The position numbers and the translations under genes were made by a program. The notes under the pieces were generated by a model that saw nothing but the letters and a program-made list of their open reading frames with translations, did no database searches and had not been told where the DNA came from. From the NCBI RefSeq assembly GCF_002288925.2, contig NW_022098050.1, positions 7,081,361 through 7,145,360 on the forward strand: DNA of 64,000 nucleotides, read 5' to 3'. Positions 44,740 through 55,909 of this stretch are shown in pieces (position 1 is the stretch's first letter; every line of letters begins with the position of its first letter). Source of the DNA: Delphinapterus leucas (lineage: Eukaryota; Chordata; Mammalia; Artiodactyla; Monodontidae).

Positions 44740-45375
44740 CTCTGGTGAGCAGAATGATTGTATCTTCCCCCTAAGGCACCCACCTCCCAGAATCTGAACC
44801 AATTGTAGCGGGAAGTGTTGGTTGTCATCTTAGCAACCACCCCCTCCTTTTCGATTCCTAACTAAATATTTTATCCAGGTGTCATTTACTCCCAGACGTG
44901 GTCCATATGCCTCAGGGGAAGCTGGTTGACCCCTGCCCTTGGAGTTCTGATTAGTCCAATCTGGTTATTTCTGCCCTGGTTTACAGATAGTCTGACCCAA
45001 ATCAATTTGATCCAGTGAGAAACAAAAAGAACTTTTCTGAGAGTGTTTGGAAATGCAACTTTCTTGTTATGAAGCATAGTTATAGGAAGTCGGCCTCTCA
45101 CTGGATATGAATGAGTAGCCATTTAGCCCTAGTTCCTACAGGGGGCATCCTATAGCCATGAGGGCAATCAGCCTTGGGATGAAGCTGATAGGTGTCAGAA
45201 TGGAAAGATGGAAGTAACATGTGTTTTTGATGATCTCCTTGATCAACTAACCCTGAAGCCTCTTCTACTGCTAGAATTCAGTTTTGGTAGCCAATATACT
45301 TCATTATTGTTAAAGATAGTTTGAGTTGAATTTTCAATTTTATGCAGCTTAAAGAACCCTAACTGTTACTGAGTA
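44740..45375 (+). mobile_element. LTR-like repeat
   Basis: The 3' half reads CCATGAGGGCAATCAGCCTT, GATCTCCTTGATCAACTAAC, CCTGAAGCCTCTTCTACTGC, TTAAAGATAGTTTGAGTTGA and AAAGAACCCTAACTG, a pattern I know from a medium-reiterated mammalian LTR. The 5' limit is uncertain. No internal region. Confidence 0.52.
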
Positions 45376-45689
45376 TGTTACCAGGAGTGGGGTACATCAA
45401 GAAGCAGATCTTAAGATATGGAATTGGCTGAGTGGAGGAGGTACACCAGAGGGACTCTTGGATTTTCTATCATTGTCATGCCAGAGTGAAACACTTGTCA
45501 TTCTTTGCAGAGAGCTTAACAAAGTGCCTGACTTACACTTTGTGTACCAAAATAAATTGATAGAATAATGTTATTTTCTCCTCCGATAGATCATCACCGT
45601 CTTCATCACACACGAATAATCCAGATGTGAACTGGAAAATAAGACATGGTCGTGTAAAATATTTGAAGAAGCATCATGTACTGATAACT

Positions 45690-46622
45690 CTGGTAGGTTG
45701 GATTATTGTTTCCAACTCTTTGTTCCCACCCTGTAATAGAATGATACATTCACTCACTTTGCCATATGATTTGTGGTACTCCTCATTTGAATATGCAGAG
45801 TGTACTTCTCCACCTCATTGCTTTTTGGACTTGGCCATTTGATTTGCTTTGACCAAAGGATTGATAGCAGGTGTGGCATTATAGTGGGTCAGATAGGGTC
45901 TCTCCTAAATTCATGTCCACCTGGAACCTGTGAATGTGACCTTATTGGAAGTAGGGTCTTTGGAGATGCAATCAAGTTAAGGTAAGGTTGTACTGGATTA
46001 GGGTGGGCCCTAAATCCAATGACTGATGCCCTTATAAGAGAAAGGAAAGGGAGGTTTGGTTACAGAAATGCACACAGGGAAGAAGGCCATGTAATGATGG
46101 AGGCAGGGATTAGAGTGATGCAGCTGTAAGCCAAGGAACATCCAGATTGCCAGGAGCCACCAGAAGCCAGGAAGAGGCGAGGAAGTATTCTTCCCTAGAG
46201 CCATCAGAGGGAGTATAGCCTTGCCAACACCTTGATTTTGGACTTCTAGCGTCCAGAACTGTGAGAGAATAAATTTCTGTTGTTTTAAGTCACCTAGTTT
46301 GTGGCACTTTTTTATGGCAGCCCTATCAAACTAATACAGACATGTACACAAACTTTAAATGTGCTTGTATGTTTGGCTTGGTCTCTTATGTCTGTCATCT
46401 GCATGAGAAGAGCGTGCTTGGAGTAGGTGCTGGTCCTAGAATGAGGAGACTTGTGGAGTATACCCAAACCCAACCCACAGTTTGGAGCAAATCCCAGCTA
46501 TTCCCAGTAGAGCATAGCCAGCTCACAGACTGAGCAAGAAATAAATGCATGTGGTTTTATTATATTTGGGGCTTGTTTGTTACGCAGAATTATTGTAGCA
46601 ATAGCTGTCTAATATAGTGATA
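45690..46622 (+). mobile_element. Older LTR-like element interrupted by an MLT1 LTR
   Basis: Outer pieces are 45690-45879 (TTCCAACTCTTTGTTCCCAC, GCCATTTGATTTGCTTTGAC) and 46344-46622 (GTCATCTGCATGAGAAGAGC, AGACTGAGCAAGAAATAAAT, TTGTTTGTTACGCAGAATTA). Together they follow one LTR-like element from near its start to its TAATATA end. The inner MLT1 LTR splits it. Confidence 0.65.
45880..46338 (+). mobile_element. MLT1 LTR (MaLR), nested
   Basis: Nearly complete LTR of 459 bp: CTCTCCTAAATTCATGTCCA, GCAATCAAGTTAAGGTAAGG, GGTGGGCCCTAAATCCAATG, GTCCAGAACTGTGAGAGAAT followed by a polyadenylation signal, and TAAGTCACCTAGTTTGTGGC to CTAATACA. The flanks GGCAT (45875-45879) and GACAT (46339-46343) form a 5-bp duplication with one mismatch, the size expected for MaLR. 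Confidence 0.88.
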
Positions 46623-47714
46623 GATTGAGAATGAGAGATGGAGAGGAAGCAGTTTCTTAGAACCTTAAAAAGTTTCAGGTTACCCCTGTGTTAGTCGTTG
46701 TCCTTAGGAATAGATGCAGCCCAAATGTATTGGGGCAGAGGTGGGAGGAAATAAGGTTCAGGTTTAGATAGCATTTTATCTTTTCATGAGAAGGAGGAAA
46801 TACGACTACTTTTCAGTCACCCATCAAGTTTTCTAGGTATCCATTTAGAGGAACAGGAAATGGAATACAGTGGAAGGAGGAGAAGGGAAAGACTGGGATG
46901 GCCCCTGAGCTGTTTCTGTTCTTGCTAAAGGAGCCAACAACCCAAACAAGAAGGGGTTGTCTTTAGAAATGACATATGGCTAGGTAGGTTTTGAAAAATT
47001 AAAGATGGAAAAAGGTTTCCAGAGCTTCTAGTTTATTAAGGCATAAAAATGAGAAGCAATTTGCAAAGATGTGGGCAGTAGCAGAATGAATAGTGGAGGC
47101 TGATTAGGTGTGTTTGCCTAGGGCAACTCATTAAAAAGCACCTGACTACAGTACTGAAACCCCTGTAATTTCCACTGCCTCCCACCATTCCCCCCATATC
47201 AGCTTCAGAACTAGCCCTCAAAAAGGCCCATTTCTGAAATGTATTTATCCCCAAAGTTCTTTTCTTTCTTGTAGAAACACACTGGAATCATTCAATTGCT
47301 TTTGCATGGGTGTGCATGGCAATACGCCTCCTTAGCATTGAGGCAGGAGATTAAAGACTGATATTGTGCCTCTGTTTCTGCCCTTACAGATGAGGTAAGA
47401 CACCATGTGCTCATTCTCTGTGTGCATTTAAAATGTGGATTCAGCAAGTTCATCTCTTCTCTTTGTTTTGACAACGGGGAAGGGAAGGCTGCTTTGATCT
47501 TCAAAAATTATGACTATAAATAATGCCTATTCAAATATTGGCTCAAGGTTAAAACAGTGATTGCTTTTGAGTTGTTTTTAGAATCTTTCACTTCCAAAGC
47601 CCCCTTTCCTCCTTTGGATGTGTTAGATTCTGATCCAGTTCAAATTTCCACATTATATCTATGTATCTGACGTGTATTTGACAAACAAAGGCTGTACTGT
47701 TTTTCAGGTAAATA
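46623..47714. other. Unassigned, possibly unique sequence
   Basis: No repeat recognised. No frame longer than 72 codons. Purine-rich around 46840-46900. Confidence 0.37.
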
Positions 47715-47965
47715 TTTTATGTTTTAGGTTTTTTTCTTATCATGAAAGTAATGCATGCTTACTATAAAGTTGTACTGTATACAGAAAAAGGGTAAATAAG
47801 GAAAAAATTAAAAACCTCTAAGCATTCCATTCAGAAATACTGCTAGCGTCTATATCTGTATAGTTTTATAAGTATGTGTAAATGTAAACCTTATGTATGT
47901 AAATAAATTTTCCTTGAAGATTATTCATTATGTTGGTTATACAGTTTTGAATTATCCTTTTTTAA
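47715..47965 (-). mobile_element. Old L1-like 3' UTR fragment
   Basis: TCATGAAAGTAATGCATGCT, GTACTGTATACAGAAAAAGG and AACCTCTAAGCATTCCATTC resemble the same old L1 3' block as at 38740. Diverged; class is inferred. Confidence 0.45.
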
Positions 47966-49104
47966 ATATATGAACTAGATGGTGCTCAATTCAGTGCATT
48001 TGTTGTGTTCATGGTGAGATTTATTATTTTTCCTAGCGGTGATTTGTTTAGGGAGCTTTCCATAGCCCAGTATTTTCATTCTGGCTTCATACTGTGTGAA
48101 GAAATGCTCTCCTGTGTGTGTGAATGAGGATCTTTCATTTGCTACTCTTTCCACAGAGAATGATGAATCCAATTCTCCAGTTTTAGATTTAACTCCAAGA
48201 CTGATGCGTATCTGGCCATACACTTAAACTCTAGGTAGTCAGGCTTCCAACATGTATTAATCCCATGCCACATGCAGAATAAGATGCTGATTGTTTTAGA
48301 GCTTCTTGTGGGTGTAGGGAAACATCAGTCCTCAAGCGACTAGCAGTTCATGAAACAATTGCTGAGGAGAGAATGGGTTCTGGTGGAGTCTGGCACTGGC
48401 TGGTTTTGCGGGGAGGAGAATGGAGTGGACTGGCCAAATGTGAGGGCTCAGCTCTAGAACAGGAAATGTTGTACTCACATGCGCAGAGGCAGAAAAACGT
48501 CTTTACAAATGTAAGGAATGGCAAGCAGGTTAGCTTGGCAAGAGCAGAGGAGCCACGCAGGGGAGAACAGACCGGAGGCTGATTTGTTTGGAGGGCCTGG
48601 ACACAGGGCAGACAAGCCTGCATTTGACAACACAGATGGGAAAGATCCCGAGTAGGTTTCCCAGCCGTGGAGTGACATAAAGACGAGCACATTCAAAGCA
48701 GATTATTTTATTGCCTGTGTGTATCTGCAGCTCCCATTATCTAGTATGATCGTTCTAAGAGCATGCCTGCTAGGCTTCTGCCCCGTCGGAGTCTGGCCAT
48801 CAAAGTTGTGTGCAGCTTGTGCAGCTAGTATCACATCCTGTCCCACTGGGAAGGTCTAAGGTGGGCCAATTCCAGCCCCTTGAAATAATTAGTTTCCACT
48901 GCTCTCTGTGTACAGAACCAAAAGGAGCAATTTATTGGCATTGTAGGTAATGCCCAGAGACTGCCAACAGCAAGAATTAAACTAACTGGATTGCAGGAAA
49001 GAACAAGGGGGATTATTTTCCAACTATAAACCCAATTTGAGGTTACTTGTCTTCCTTTCCTCTTCTCTCTAAAATTAGCACGAATTTTTACCACATAAAG
49101 CACA
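47966..49104. other. Mostly unique sequence
   Basis: 1.1 kb with no recognised repeat; 48690-49100 is the least repeat-like part. A 114-codon frame on the minus strand at 48348-48692 has many cysteines and serines but no domain, no splice context and no initiation context that would support a gene. Left as non-coding. Confidence 0.4.
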
Positions 49105-49745
49105 TGCTCCTGCCCTCATACATTGCTGGAGGGGATGCAAACTAGTACCTATGAAGGAGAATTTGGTCATTTCTAACAAAATTACATCTGCATTTATCTT
49201 CTCAATTACTAATCCCACTTCTGTGAATCTATTCCAAAGATAAAAAGGCAAAAACTATAGGAAGACATATATACAAGGTCATTCATTACAACACACTGCA
49301 GCAAAAGATTGGAAACAATCCAAATTCCATCAATGGGAGATTGAAAAATTGTCATACATCTACACAAAGGAGTGCTATGTAGCAATAAAAAGGAATGAGT
49401 AATATCTCTTATACTGCTAGGAGTGGTTCCTAGCATATTTTGTTATGTGAAGAAAGCAAGGTGGAGAAACGTGTATGTGTTATTTAAGAAAGAGGATTAT
49501 GAATTTATATATTCATGTAGAATGTTTATTATATTAAAATAGAAGGATAAACCTAAAAATTTTAAGGAAGAGGTTACCAAGGGGGAAGGGGGGCAGGAAA
49601 CAAGAAAACAAGATGAAAGGAAAGGGATAGAAGTGAGGTTTCTCTGAATATACCTTGCTTTGTAGATTTGAATTTGAAAACATATAATTATTCTACATAA
49701 TTATAATACAAAACTGAATTTAAAAAGCAATCCTTAAAAATAAAA
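49105..49745 (+). mobile_element. Old LINE-1 ORF2 end and 3' UTR
   Basis: Plus-orientation L1: CATACATTGCTGGAGGGGAT, ACACTGCAGCAAAAGATTGG, AACAATCCAAATTCCATCAA, AGCAATAAAAAGGAATGAGT, then a 3' UTR with GAGGTTACCAAGGGGGAAGG. Diverged L1M class. Confidence 0.8.
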
Positions 49746-51225
49746 AAAAAGCAATGTGAAACAGCTGAAACAAACTACATAACAAGGTTTTGGCGTAACC
49801 ATGCACAGAGGAACTGTTCCATACGATTTCAATTAAACATAGTAATTTGATTTTACATTCCTAGAGGGATATATGCTAAGGACAGAAAGAACTGTAAAAA
49901 TATCTTGGTAATGTTGGTGTTGTAATTTTGACATTGTTGTATGTTAGTGTGGGATAAAGGAAATGAGTACTTATGTTGGTGGTGTTTGGAATCAGGATTT
50001 TTGGCATAAAAAAGGAGGTAAAGATATAATAACATAGATGAGATTAAGTAAAAACTTTGTATTCCTGAATTTGAAACGGAAATATCAGTAAAAACTCGTG
50101 TTGTTCTTCATCTTTAAAAAATCTGTCTAGCAAGCTTTGAACACTGAAAAGATCTAAAAACAAAAACCAGTAGCAGTGAGTATTCCTGGTGTCCAAGTTG
50201 TGGTCTTTAAATACTATTTTCCCTTAAAAGGAACCAGGGCTCCTTGGGAAAATAGCTGATACCACAGCAGAAAATGTACAAGATAAGCCTAGAACATCCT
50301 ATTATAGTAAGAACCAAGGACGCTTTCCAAGACTACTGTGGGCTTCTCAAAAGGACACAAGAACTACTTAAAGAAGGATAATTTCAATAAGAATAACAGT
50401 TGCGATGGACGAAAACAATTATATGTATTTAATCCATGTGCTCTTTCTGATTTAAGAAAAGTAAAGCTCATTGGCCACCTTTGGCTCTCTTTTGGATGTA
50501 TTAAAGACCAAACAGGTATTTTGAAAATTAGAATATAATGGGGGAAAATCTTGCTTTTTCTTGCCTTCTCTACATGAAAGGCACATCATGATAATAAAAT
50601 AATTGATAAGGGGAAGTTCTTCCTTAGAGAAGCATATTAGCTAGTAATTGAAGAAGGAATGATAGAATTATAACACTACTATTTTGCAACGTCTAATGAA
50701 ATACTGGATCCTGACAATGATCATCAGTGACTACTAACAACACCCAAAAAAGAAAATATCAGCCTTTTTTGGCTTTCTAATGGATGCCCACAACACCACC
50801 TATTAAGAAGTATTGCCAAAAAATTGAAACTGAATATGATCAAAAGTTTAGCTTTAATTACCAATTTATAGGAAATACAGGGGACAAAGGAACAATTACA
50901 AGAAATACAAGGGACGGTTAAACAACTTCATGAGATATAATTAGCAAAATCTAGACTGTGGAAAATATTATGGACTTACAACCTAATTTATTCAACAAAA
51001 ATTGCAAGAAAGAAAAAGAGATGGGGGAAATAAAAGAGACTTAAAATAAGCAAACCAATTACTAAGTATAGATCTTATTTGGATTCAGATTCAATCAGCA
51101 CACTGCAAAAATACAAATATGAGGCAATCACGGAAATTTGAATGTTGACTATTTGATAATATTAAGAAATTATTGTTAATTTTTACCCATGATATTGGTA
51201 TTCTCATTGCTTTTTTTTTTTTTGA
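49746..51225 (+). other. Old repeat-like block of unknown class
   Basis: The sequence reads like part of an old interspersed transcript-derived family (landmarks AAAAGGAACCAGGGCTCCTT, ATAGCTGATACCACAGCAGA, GACAATGATCATCAGTGACT, CACGGAAATTTGAATGTTGA). I recognise this style from other mammalian loci but cannot name it with confidence. It runs straight into the repeated units at 51226-51660. No coding frame survives beyond 66 codons. Confidence 0.45.
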
Positions 51226-51660
51226 AGTAAACACTGAGATATTTGCAGATGGTATGATAAAAAATCTTGGATGGGCATCAAAATAAAGGAGGAGTAGCAT
51301 GGGATGGGGAAGACAGTGAGTGAGGCAGTGGATGAAAAAAGATTGGCCATGACTGGTTATTAGATAATATATGGTCTTCATTAGTTTTGTGAAGAGGGAG
51401 AATGGTACTGTTTTTGTGTGGCAAAATGTCTTATCATTTAGAGATGCACGCTGAAATATTTGGAGATGAAATAATATAATGTCTCCAATTTACCTTAAAA
51501 GACTTCAGCCAAAACGTAGATATTGCTGTTATGACAAAGGTTTTGTGGTTATGTGGGAAAATCGTTCTTATTTTTTACAGTGGCTCACTGAAATATTTAG
51601 AGTTGAATGTCATTTATGTCTGCATTTACCTTAAAATACTTTAGGAAAAAAGAAAGGCAA
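51226..51660 (+). repeat. Threefold repeated unit within the unknown block
   Basis: A module containing a version of CACTGAAATATTTAGAGATG occurs at 51232, 51446 and 51586. Copies two and three extend further: each is preceded by a TTTTGTG-TATGTGG-AAAAT stretch and followed by ATTTACCTTAAAAGACTTCA or its variant. Spacing is 214 and 140 bp, so the units have unequal lengths. Confidence 0.7.
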
Positions 51661-51799
51661 AATAGCAAAATATCTGAATCAATTGTACCAAGGTAACTTA
51701 TATGTCATTCTATCTCCTCTGTGTTTGTAAAGGTTCATAATAAGCTTTCTAAAAAGTAAACTTCAAAAGATAAAAAAAAAGATTGGCCACAAGTTATTT

Positions 51800-52284
51800 G
51801 TTGAAGCTAAGTGATGTGATGACTACAGGCATCACCAACTCATGACAAACAAATATGAAGAGTAGAACACAGAGAGAAAAAGCAGTGTCTTAATTTCTTT
51901 AAAGTTTACCAATCTGCTTCAAAGTTCATGAGTAATCTTTAAGGATGCTAATAAGACTCTATTATGATTTTTAAAATACAGTTTATTTCAATTTTGACTC
52001 TATTATAATTACCAAGCAGAACTGGGAACTTCCATTAAAAAATGAATTTTAACTCAATATTTAGTGATGAACTATACAATCCTGAATGTTGGGCTTGTTA
52101 GAAAAGGTGACATTTCCAATTGTAATACATACGCATGAGTCATCTCTCCTATCAGAGTACACTGTTGATAGTAGCCCAGGCCTTAGGTAAGTTATATTTG
52201 CTACAGACTGTGTGCTTTATTTCTGTGTAAGTCTTGATGGGTGTTAGTGCAAACACTGCTCATTTGTCATCTTTTACTAAGCAA
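51800..52284. other. Unassigned non-coding sequence
   Basis: No family recognised apart from a trailing GATTGGCCACAAGTTATTTG that belongs to the preceding block. Confidence 0.35.
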
Positions 52285-52480
52285 AACTTTTCTGTGCAGA
52301 TGGCATACAAATCTACTCTTTTATCCCTGACCTCCCTGGGACCTTTGTCCCCATCAGCAGTCTCTTCCTCGACTGCCTCACTGTCATCTCAAACAGAATC
52401 TACCAATCTCCTGGTTTCTTCTGAAGTGCTTCTCTCTTGACAAAGCCTAGCACTCCATGACCCCCTGGTCCCAGGAGATA
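52285..52480 (+). mobile_element. Possible L2/CR1-like ORF2 fragment
   Basis: The plus-strand reading ADGIQIYSFIPDLP at about 52300-52340 resembles the YADDTQIY palm motif of L2-type reverse transcriptases, with DD changed to DG and diverged surroundings. The 68-codon frame here runs in another phase. Tentative. Confidence 0.35.
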
Positions 52481-52919
52481 CTCTTTGTGTTTGTGTTTAC
52501 AGTTTCAGATATCACCAGCCACTACTGAAAAGGAAGAAAAGTAAAACTCTCTTTCCTTTGAACTGTGGAGATAAAGATATTTTAAACTCTGGAGGCCAGG
52601 AAGCGAGGGCCTCACTGAAACCTTTACCTTCATTGTCACAAGGGTCTCTACTCTTTACTTCTTATTTCAGGGTGGCTGCCGAATTGATTTCAATAGTGTC
52701 CAATTCGGAGCATGATTTTATGGTAAATAGTACTGTATGACTTTGTTTCAGAATTTTCTTATATGGATGAGTAAAAATCACCAAAGCATACTTGGGAGTT
52801 AGTTTTGAATTCAATGTGATAATTTATGCAATTAAAGAGAGAAATCTGTGCCACCCTCCAAACAGAGGCTAATTTTGATAACCTTATTCCTCACACTTCT
52901 CTTTATTATGTGTAAGCAT

Positions 52920-53110
52920 GTTAATAATAGACATTAATAATGCCTTGGATTTGTAAAGTATTACTGTATTCAAACCACTGACATTGATGTTATCTCATCT
53001 TAAAAGGTAGGCAAAGCGAATATTTGAGAAATTAAGAAATTTTGATCCAGGGATGTCAGAAGACTTACCAAAGTTAGTGAAAGAACCCAGAGTCAAGAAA
53101 TGCTCTTTCT
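52920..53110 (-). mobile_element. MIR-like fragment
   Basis: AATGCCTTGGATTTGTAAAG, GTTATCTCATCTTAAAAGGT and ACCCAGAGTCAAGAAATG loosely follow a reversed MIR. Strongly diverged. Confidence 0.42.
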
Positions 53111-53224
53111 ACATCTTCTTCCCCACCTCTCTCCCCACAAGAAAACTAGTGTGTAGGCTTGATCCCCACCTCACTTTTTAAAGAATCAGATTTGGTTTCA
53201 TTAATCTTTTTTAGCCTGGAAAAG

Positions 53225-53650
53225 CACTAGTTCATTTATTATCTCACAGTTTTTGTGGAGTCTGGACACAGCTTAGCTGAATGCTCTACTTAGGTTCCAC
53301 AAAGCTTGCAATCAAGACGTCAGCTGGAACTGTGCTCTCATCTGATGCTGTTACAAGCTCATTCAGCTTACAGGCAGAATTCAGTTCCTTGCAGAGGTAG
53401 AACTCATGGAACCTTTTATCTTCTTTGAGGCCTGTAGGAGACTCTCTCTTTGGTGCTTCATGCTCTTTTACAAACTCCCCTAATTAAGTCAGGCCCATCC
53501 CAAATAATTCCCCTTTTCATTAACTCAGAATCAACTGATTAATAATCTAATTACAGGAGTGAAATTCCACACTTAAAGGGAGGAAACTATACAGGGCACA
53601 TATACAGGAGGTGCTAATCTCGGGTCTGCCTTTGAACTCTGCCAACCACA
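53225..53650 (-). mobile_element. MLT1-type LTR, reverse
   Basis: ATTTATTATCTCACAGTTTT, GCAATCAAGACGTCAGCTGG, CAGAATTCAGTTCCTTGCAG, then AGTGAAATTCCACACTTAAA and CGGGTCTGCC are landmarks of an old MLT1-like LTR in reverse. Ends are approximate. Confidence 0.7.
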
Positions 53651-53654
53651 ACTT

Positions 53655-54060
53655 GTATACTGAAAACTTCAAAACATTGCTGTGAGAAATTCAAGAACTA
53701 AATACATGGAGAGACATACCATGTTCATGGGTTGGAAGGCTCAATATTGGTAAGATATCACTTCTTTCCAAATTTATTTATAGGTTCAACTCAATCCAAA
53801 TTAAAATCTTAGGTTTTTTGGGGGGGGTAGACGTTGATAAGCTGATTCTAAAATTAGAATAGAAATGTAAAGGACCTAGAATAGCCAAACAACTTTGAAA
53901 AAGAAGATCAAATTTGGAGTATTAACACGACCTAATTTTAAGACATCATAATGCTACAGCTATCAAGTCTATGTGGTGTTGACATCAAGTTAGATGGACA
54001 GATCAATAGAACAGAATAGAGATTCAAGAACTGGACCCACACATGTATGGACAACTGCTT
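53655..54060 (+). mobile_element. LINE-1 ORF2 fragment, plus strand
   Basis: ACTAAATACATGGAGAGACA, CATGTTCATGGGTTGGAAGG, CTAGAATAGCCAAACAACTT and GATCAATAGAACAGAATAGA are the ORF2 region downstream of the RT. It abuts the minus-strand L1 at 54060 without any tail. Confidence 0.8.
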
Positions 54061-54299
54061 TTCCCCTTCATTTATTCATTTTTTAATACTCTTCATTTCT
54101 TTTTGTAGATCTGAGTTTCTGATTTATGTAATTTTCTTCCTAAAGAATTTCTTTTACATTTCTTGCAAAGGCTACATTGATTGTTCTGTATCATTTTTCT
54201 ATTTTCAAATTCATTGATTTCTGATCTTAAATTTATTATTTCCTTCCTTCTGTTTGCTTTGGATCAGTTTCTTTTTCTTGTTTCTTAAGCTTGAATCTT

Positions 54300-54619
54300 T
54301 TTTAAAAATAATTAATTAATTGGCTGCGTTGGGTCTCCGTTGCTGCACACGGGCTTTCCCTGGTTGCGGCGAGTGGGGGCTACTCTTCATTGCGTTGCAT
54401 GGGCTTCTTGTTGCAGTGGCTTCTCTTGTTGCGGAGCATGGGCTCTAGGCGTGCAGGCTTCAGCAGTTGTGACTCGCGAGCTCTAGAGCACAGGCTCAGT
54501 AGTTGTGGTGCATGGGCTTAGTTGCTCCTCGGCATGTGGGATCTTCCCAGACCAGGGCTTGAACCCGTGTCCCCTGCATTGGCAGGTGGATTCTTAACAA
54601 CTGTGCCACCAGGGGAGCC
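54300..54619 (-). mobile_element. CHR-1 SINE
   Basis: Reverse CHR-1: TTGGCTGCGTTGGGTCTCCG, CCCTGGTTGCGGCGAGTGGG, GCTTCTCTTGTTGCGGAGCA and the head ACTGTGCCACCAGGGGAGCC. Duplication TTAAGCTTGAATCTT at 54285-54299 and 54621-54635. It sits in the L1 endonuclease region. Confidence 0.95.
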
Positions 54620-54753
54620 CTTAAGCTTGAATCTTGGATCATTGGTTTGAGACCTGTCTTCTTTTCTAATACAAGCATTTAATGCTCTAAATTTCCTTCT
54701 AAAGACTGCTTCCTGCATGCCACACATTTTGTTATGTCTTATTTTTTTTTCTT

Positions 54754-55062
54754 TCAGTTCAAAATGTTTTCTATCCATAGGTTATTTAGCAGTGTCTCAT
54801 TTATTAGGTTATTAAGTTCTAGTTCAATTCCATTTTGGTCAGATAATATGCTTTGTACAATTTCACTTGATTTTATTTTGTTAAGCTTTGCTTTGGGATC
54901 CAGGACATGGTGTATCTTGACTGTTCCATGTGCACTTGAAAAGAGTGTGTATTTTACTATTGTTGGATGAAGTGTTCTAAAAATATCAGTTAGGTCATGT
55001 TGAATGATAGTGCTGTTCAGATCTTCTACATCTGTATTAGCCAGCTCGAGCTCCTGTAACAA
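54754..55062 (-). pseudogene. L1 ORF2 endonuclease C-terminal remnant
   Basis: 102-codon open stretch whose middle reads TDIFRTLHPTIVKYTLFSSA and ends in LSDQNGIELELNNLI, the late apurinic-endonuclease-like domain of L1 ORF2p with its Ser-Asp-His-type SDQN (normally SDH) region altered. The first ten residues come from the neighbouring LTR. No complete domain, no activity expected. Confidence 0.82.
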
Positions 55063-55418
55063 AATACCATGGACTAGGTGGCTTAAACAGAAACTTATTC
55101 CTCACAGTTCTGGAGGCTGGGAAGTCGAAGATCAAGGTGCTGGCCAATTTGGTCCCTGGTGAGGAAAGGCTCTCTTCCTGGCTTATAGGTGGTTCCCTTC
55201 TCACTGTGTGCTCACATGGCCTTTTCTTGGTGCACAGAGAGATCTCTCTCTCTCTTCCTTTTCTTATAAGGCCTCCAATCTGGTTGGATTTGGACCCCAT
55301 CCTTATGAACTCATTTAACCTTAATTACCTCCTAAAATCCCTTTCTCCAAATATAGTTACAATGGAGGTTAGGGCTTCAACATATGAATTTGGGGAGTAC
55401 ACAATTCAGTCCATAGCA
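55033..55418 (-). mobile_element. MLT1A-like LTR nested in L1
   Basis: Complete LTR of 386 bp in reverse: TGTATTAGCCAGC at one end, GACTAGGTGGCTTAAACAGA, CTCACAGTTCTGGAGGCTGG, TTCTTATAAGGCCTCCAATC and the end TTCAGTCCATAGCA. The flanks ACATC (55028-55032) and ATATC (55419-55423) form a 5-bp duplication with one mismatch. The L1 endonuclease continues on both sides. Confidence 0.9.
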
Positions 55419-55867
55419 ATATCCTTGCTAACTTTCTAATTATTCTATCAATTACTGCGAGATGAGTGCCAAAATCTGATTACAGTTGTGAATTTGTTTA
55501 TTTCTCCTTTCTGATCCGTTTTTGCTACATGTATTTGAAGCTTTATTGGTAGTGAATACATTTTTAGGATTGTTATGTCTTCTTGGTGAACTGACTCTTT
55601 TGTAATTAGGTAATGTTCCTGTTTGTCCTTGGTAATTTTCCTTGTTCGGAAGTCTTCTTTTTGACATTAGTATAATACTCCAACTTTCCTTTGATTAGAG
55701 TTTGCATGGTATATCTGATATTCTGTTTGTTCTCTCTGTTTTTTGTTCCTATTTCCCTTTTCCTACCTGCCTACTTTTGGATTATTTGAATTTCCTTTGG
55801 TATTCCATTTTATTTTATGTATTTTTTGCTATATCTCTTTGTATTACTTTTTATGGTTGTTCTAGGG

Positions 55868-55909
55868 ATATATATATACACACACACATATATATATGTA
55901 TATATATAC
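55868..55909. repeat. (TA)n/(CA)n low-complexity tract
   Basis: TATATA and CACACA runs within the L1 inter-ORF region. Confidence 0.93.

Noticed and set aside
45880..46338. Active endogenous retrovirus
   Set aside because: Only LTRs of ancient MaLR type are present here and elsewhere in the window; no internal coding region lies next to any of them.
47380..47400. Micro-exon-like CTTACAG-ATGAG-GTAAGA
   Set aside because: Perfect acceptor and donor strings enclose only five bases; no polypyrimidine strength difference or coding context supports an exon, and such strings occur by chance.
48348..48692. 114-codon cysteine-rich frame on the minus strand
   Set aside because: Cysteines are irregular, there is no signal peptide or known motif and no promoter or splice context; a second overlapping frame on the same strand is equally open.
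51226..51660. CRISPR-like repeat with spacers
   Set aside because: Three diverged long modules at unequal distance in mammalian DNA; not short identical repeats with equal spacers.
53655..54060. Second twin-primed L1 together with 54061-57890
   Set aside because: The order and orientation of the two pieces is opposite to that expected from twin priming, and no bracketing duplication was found.
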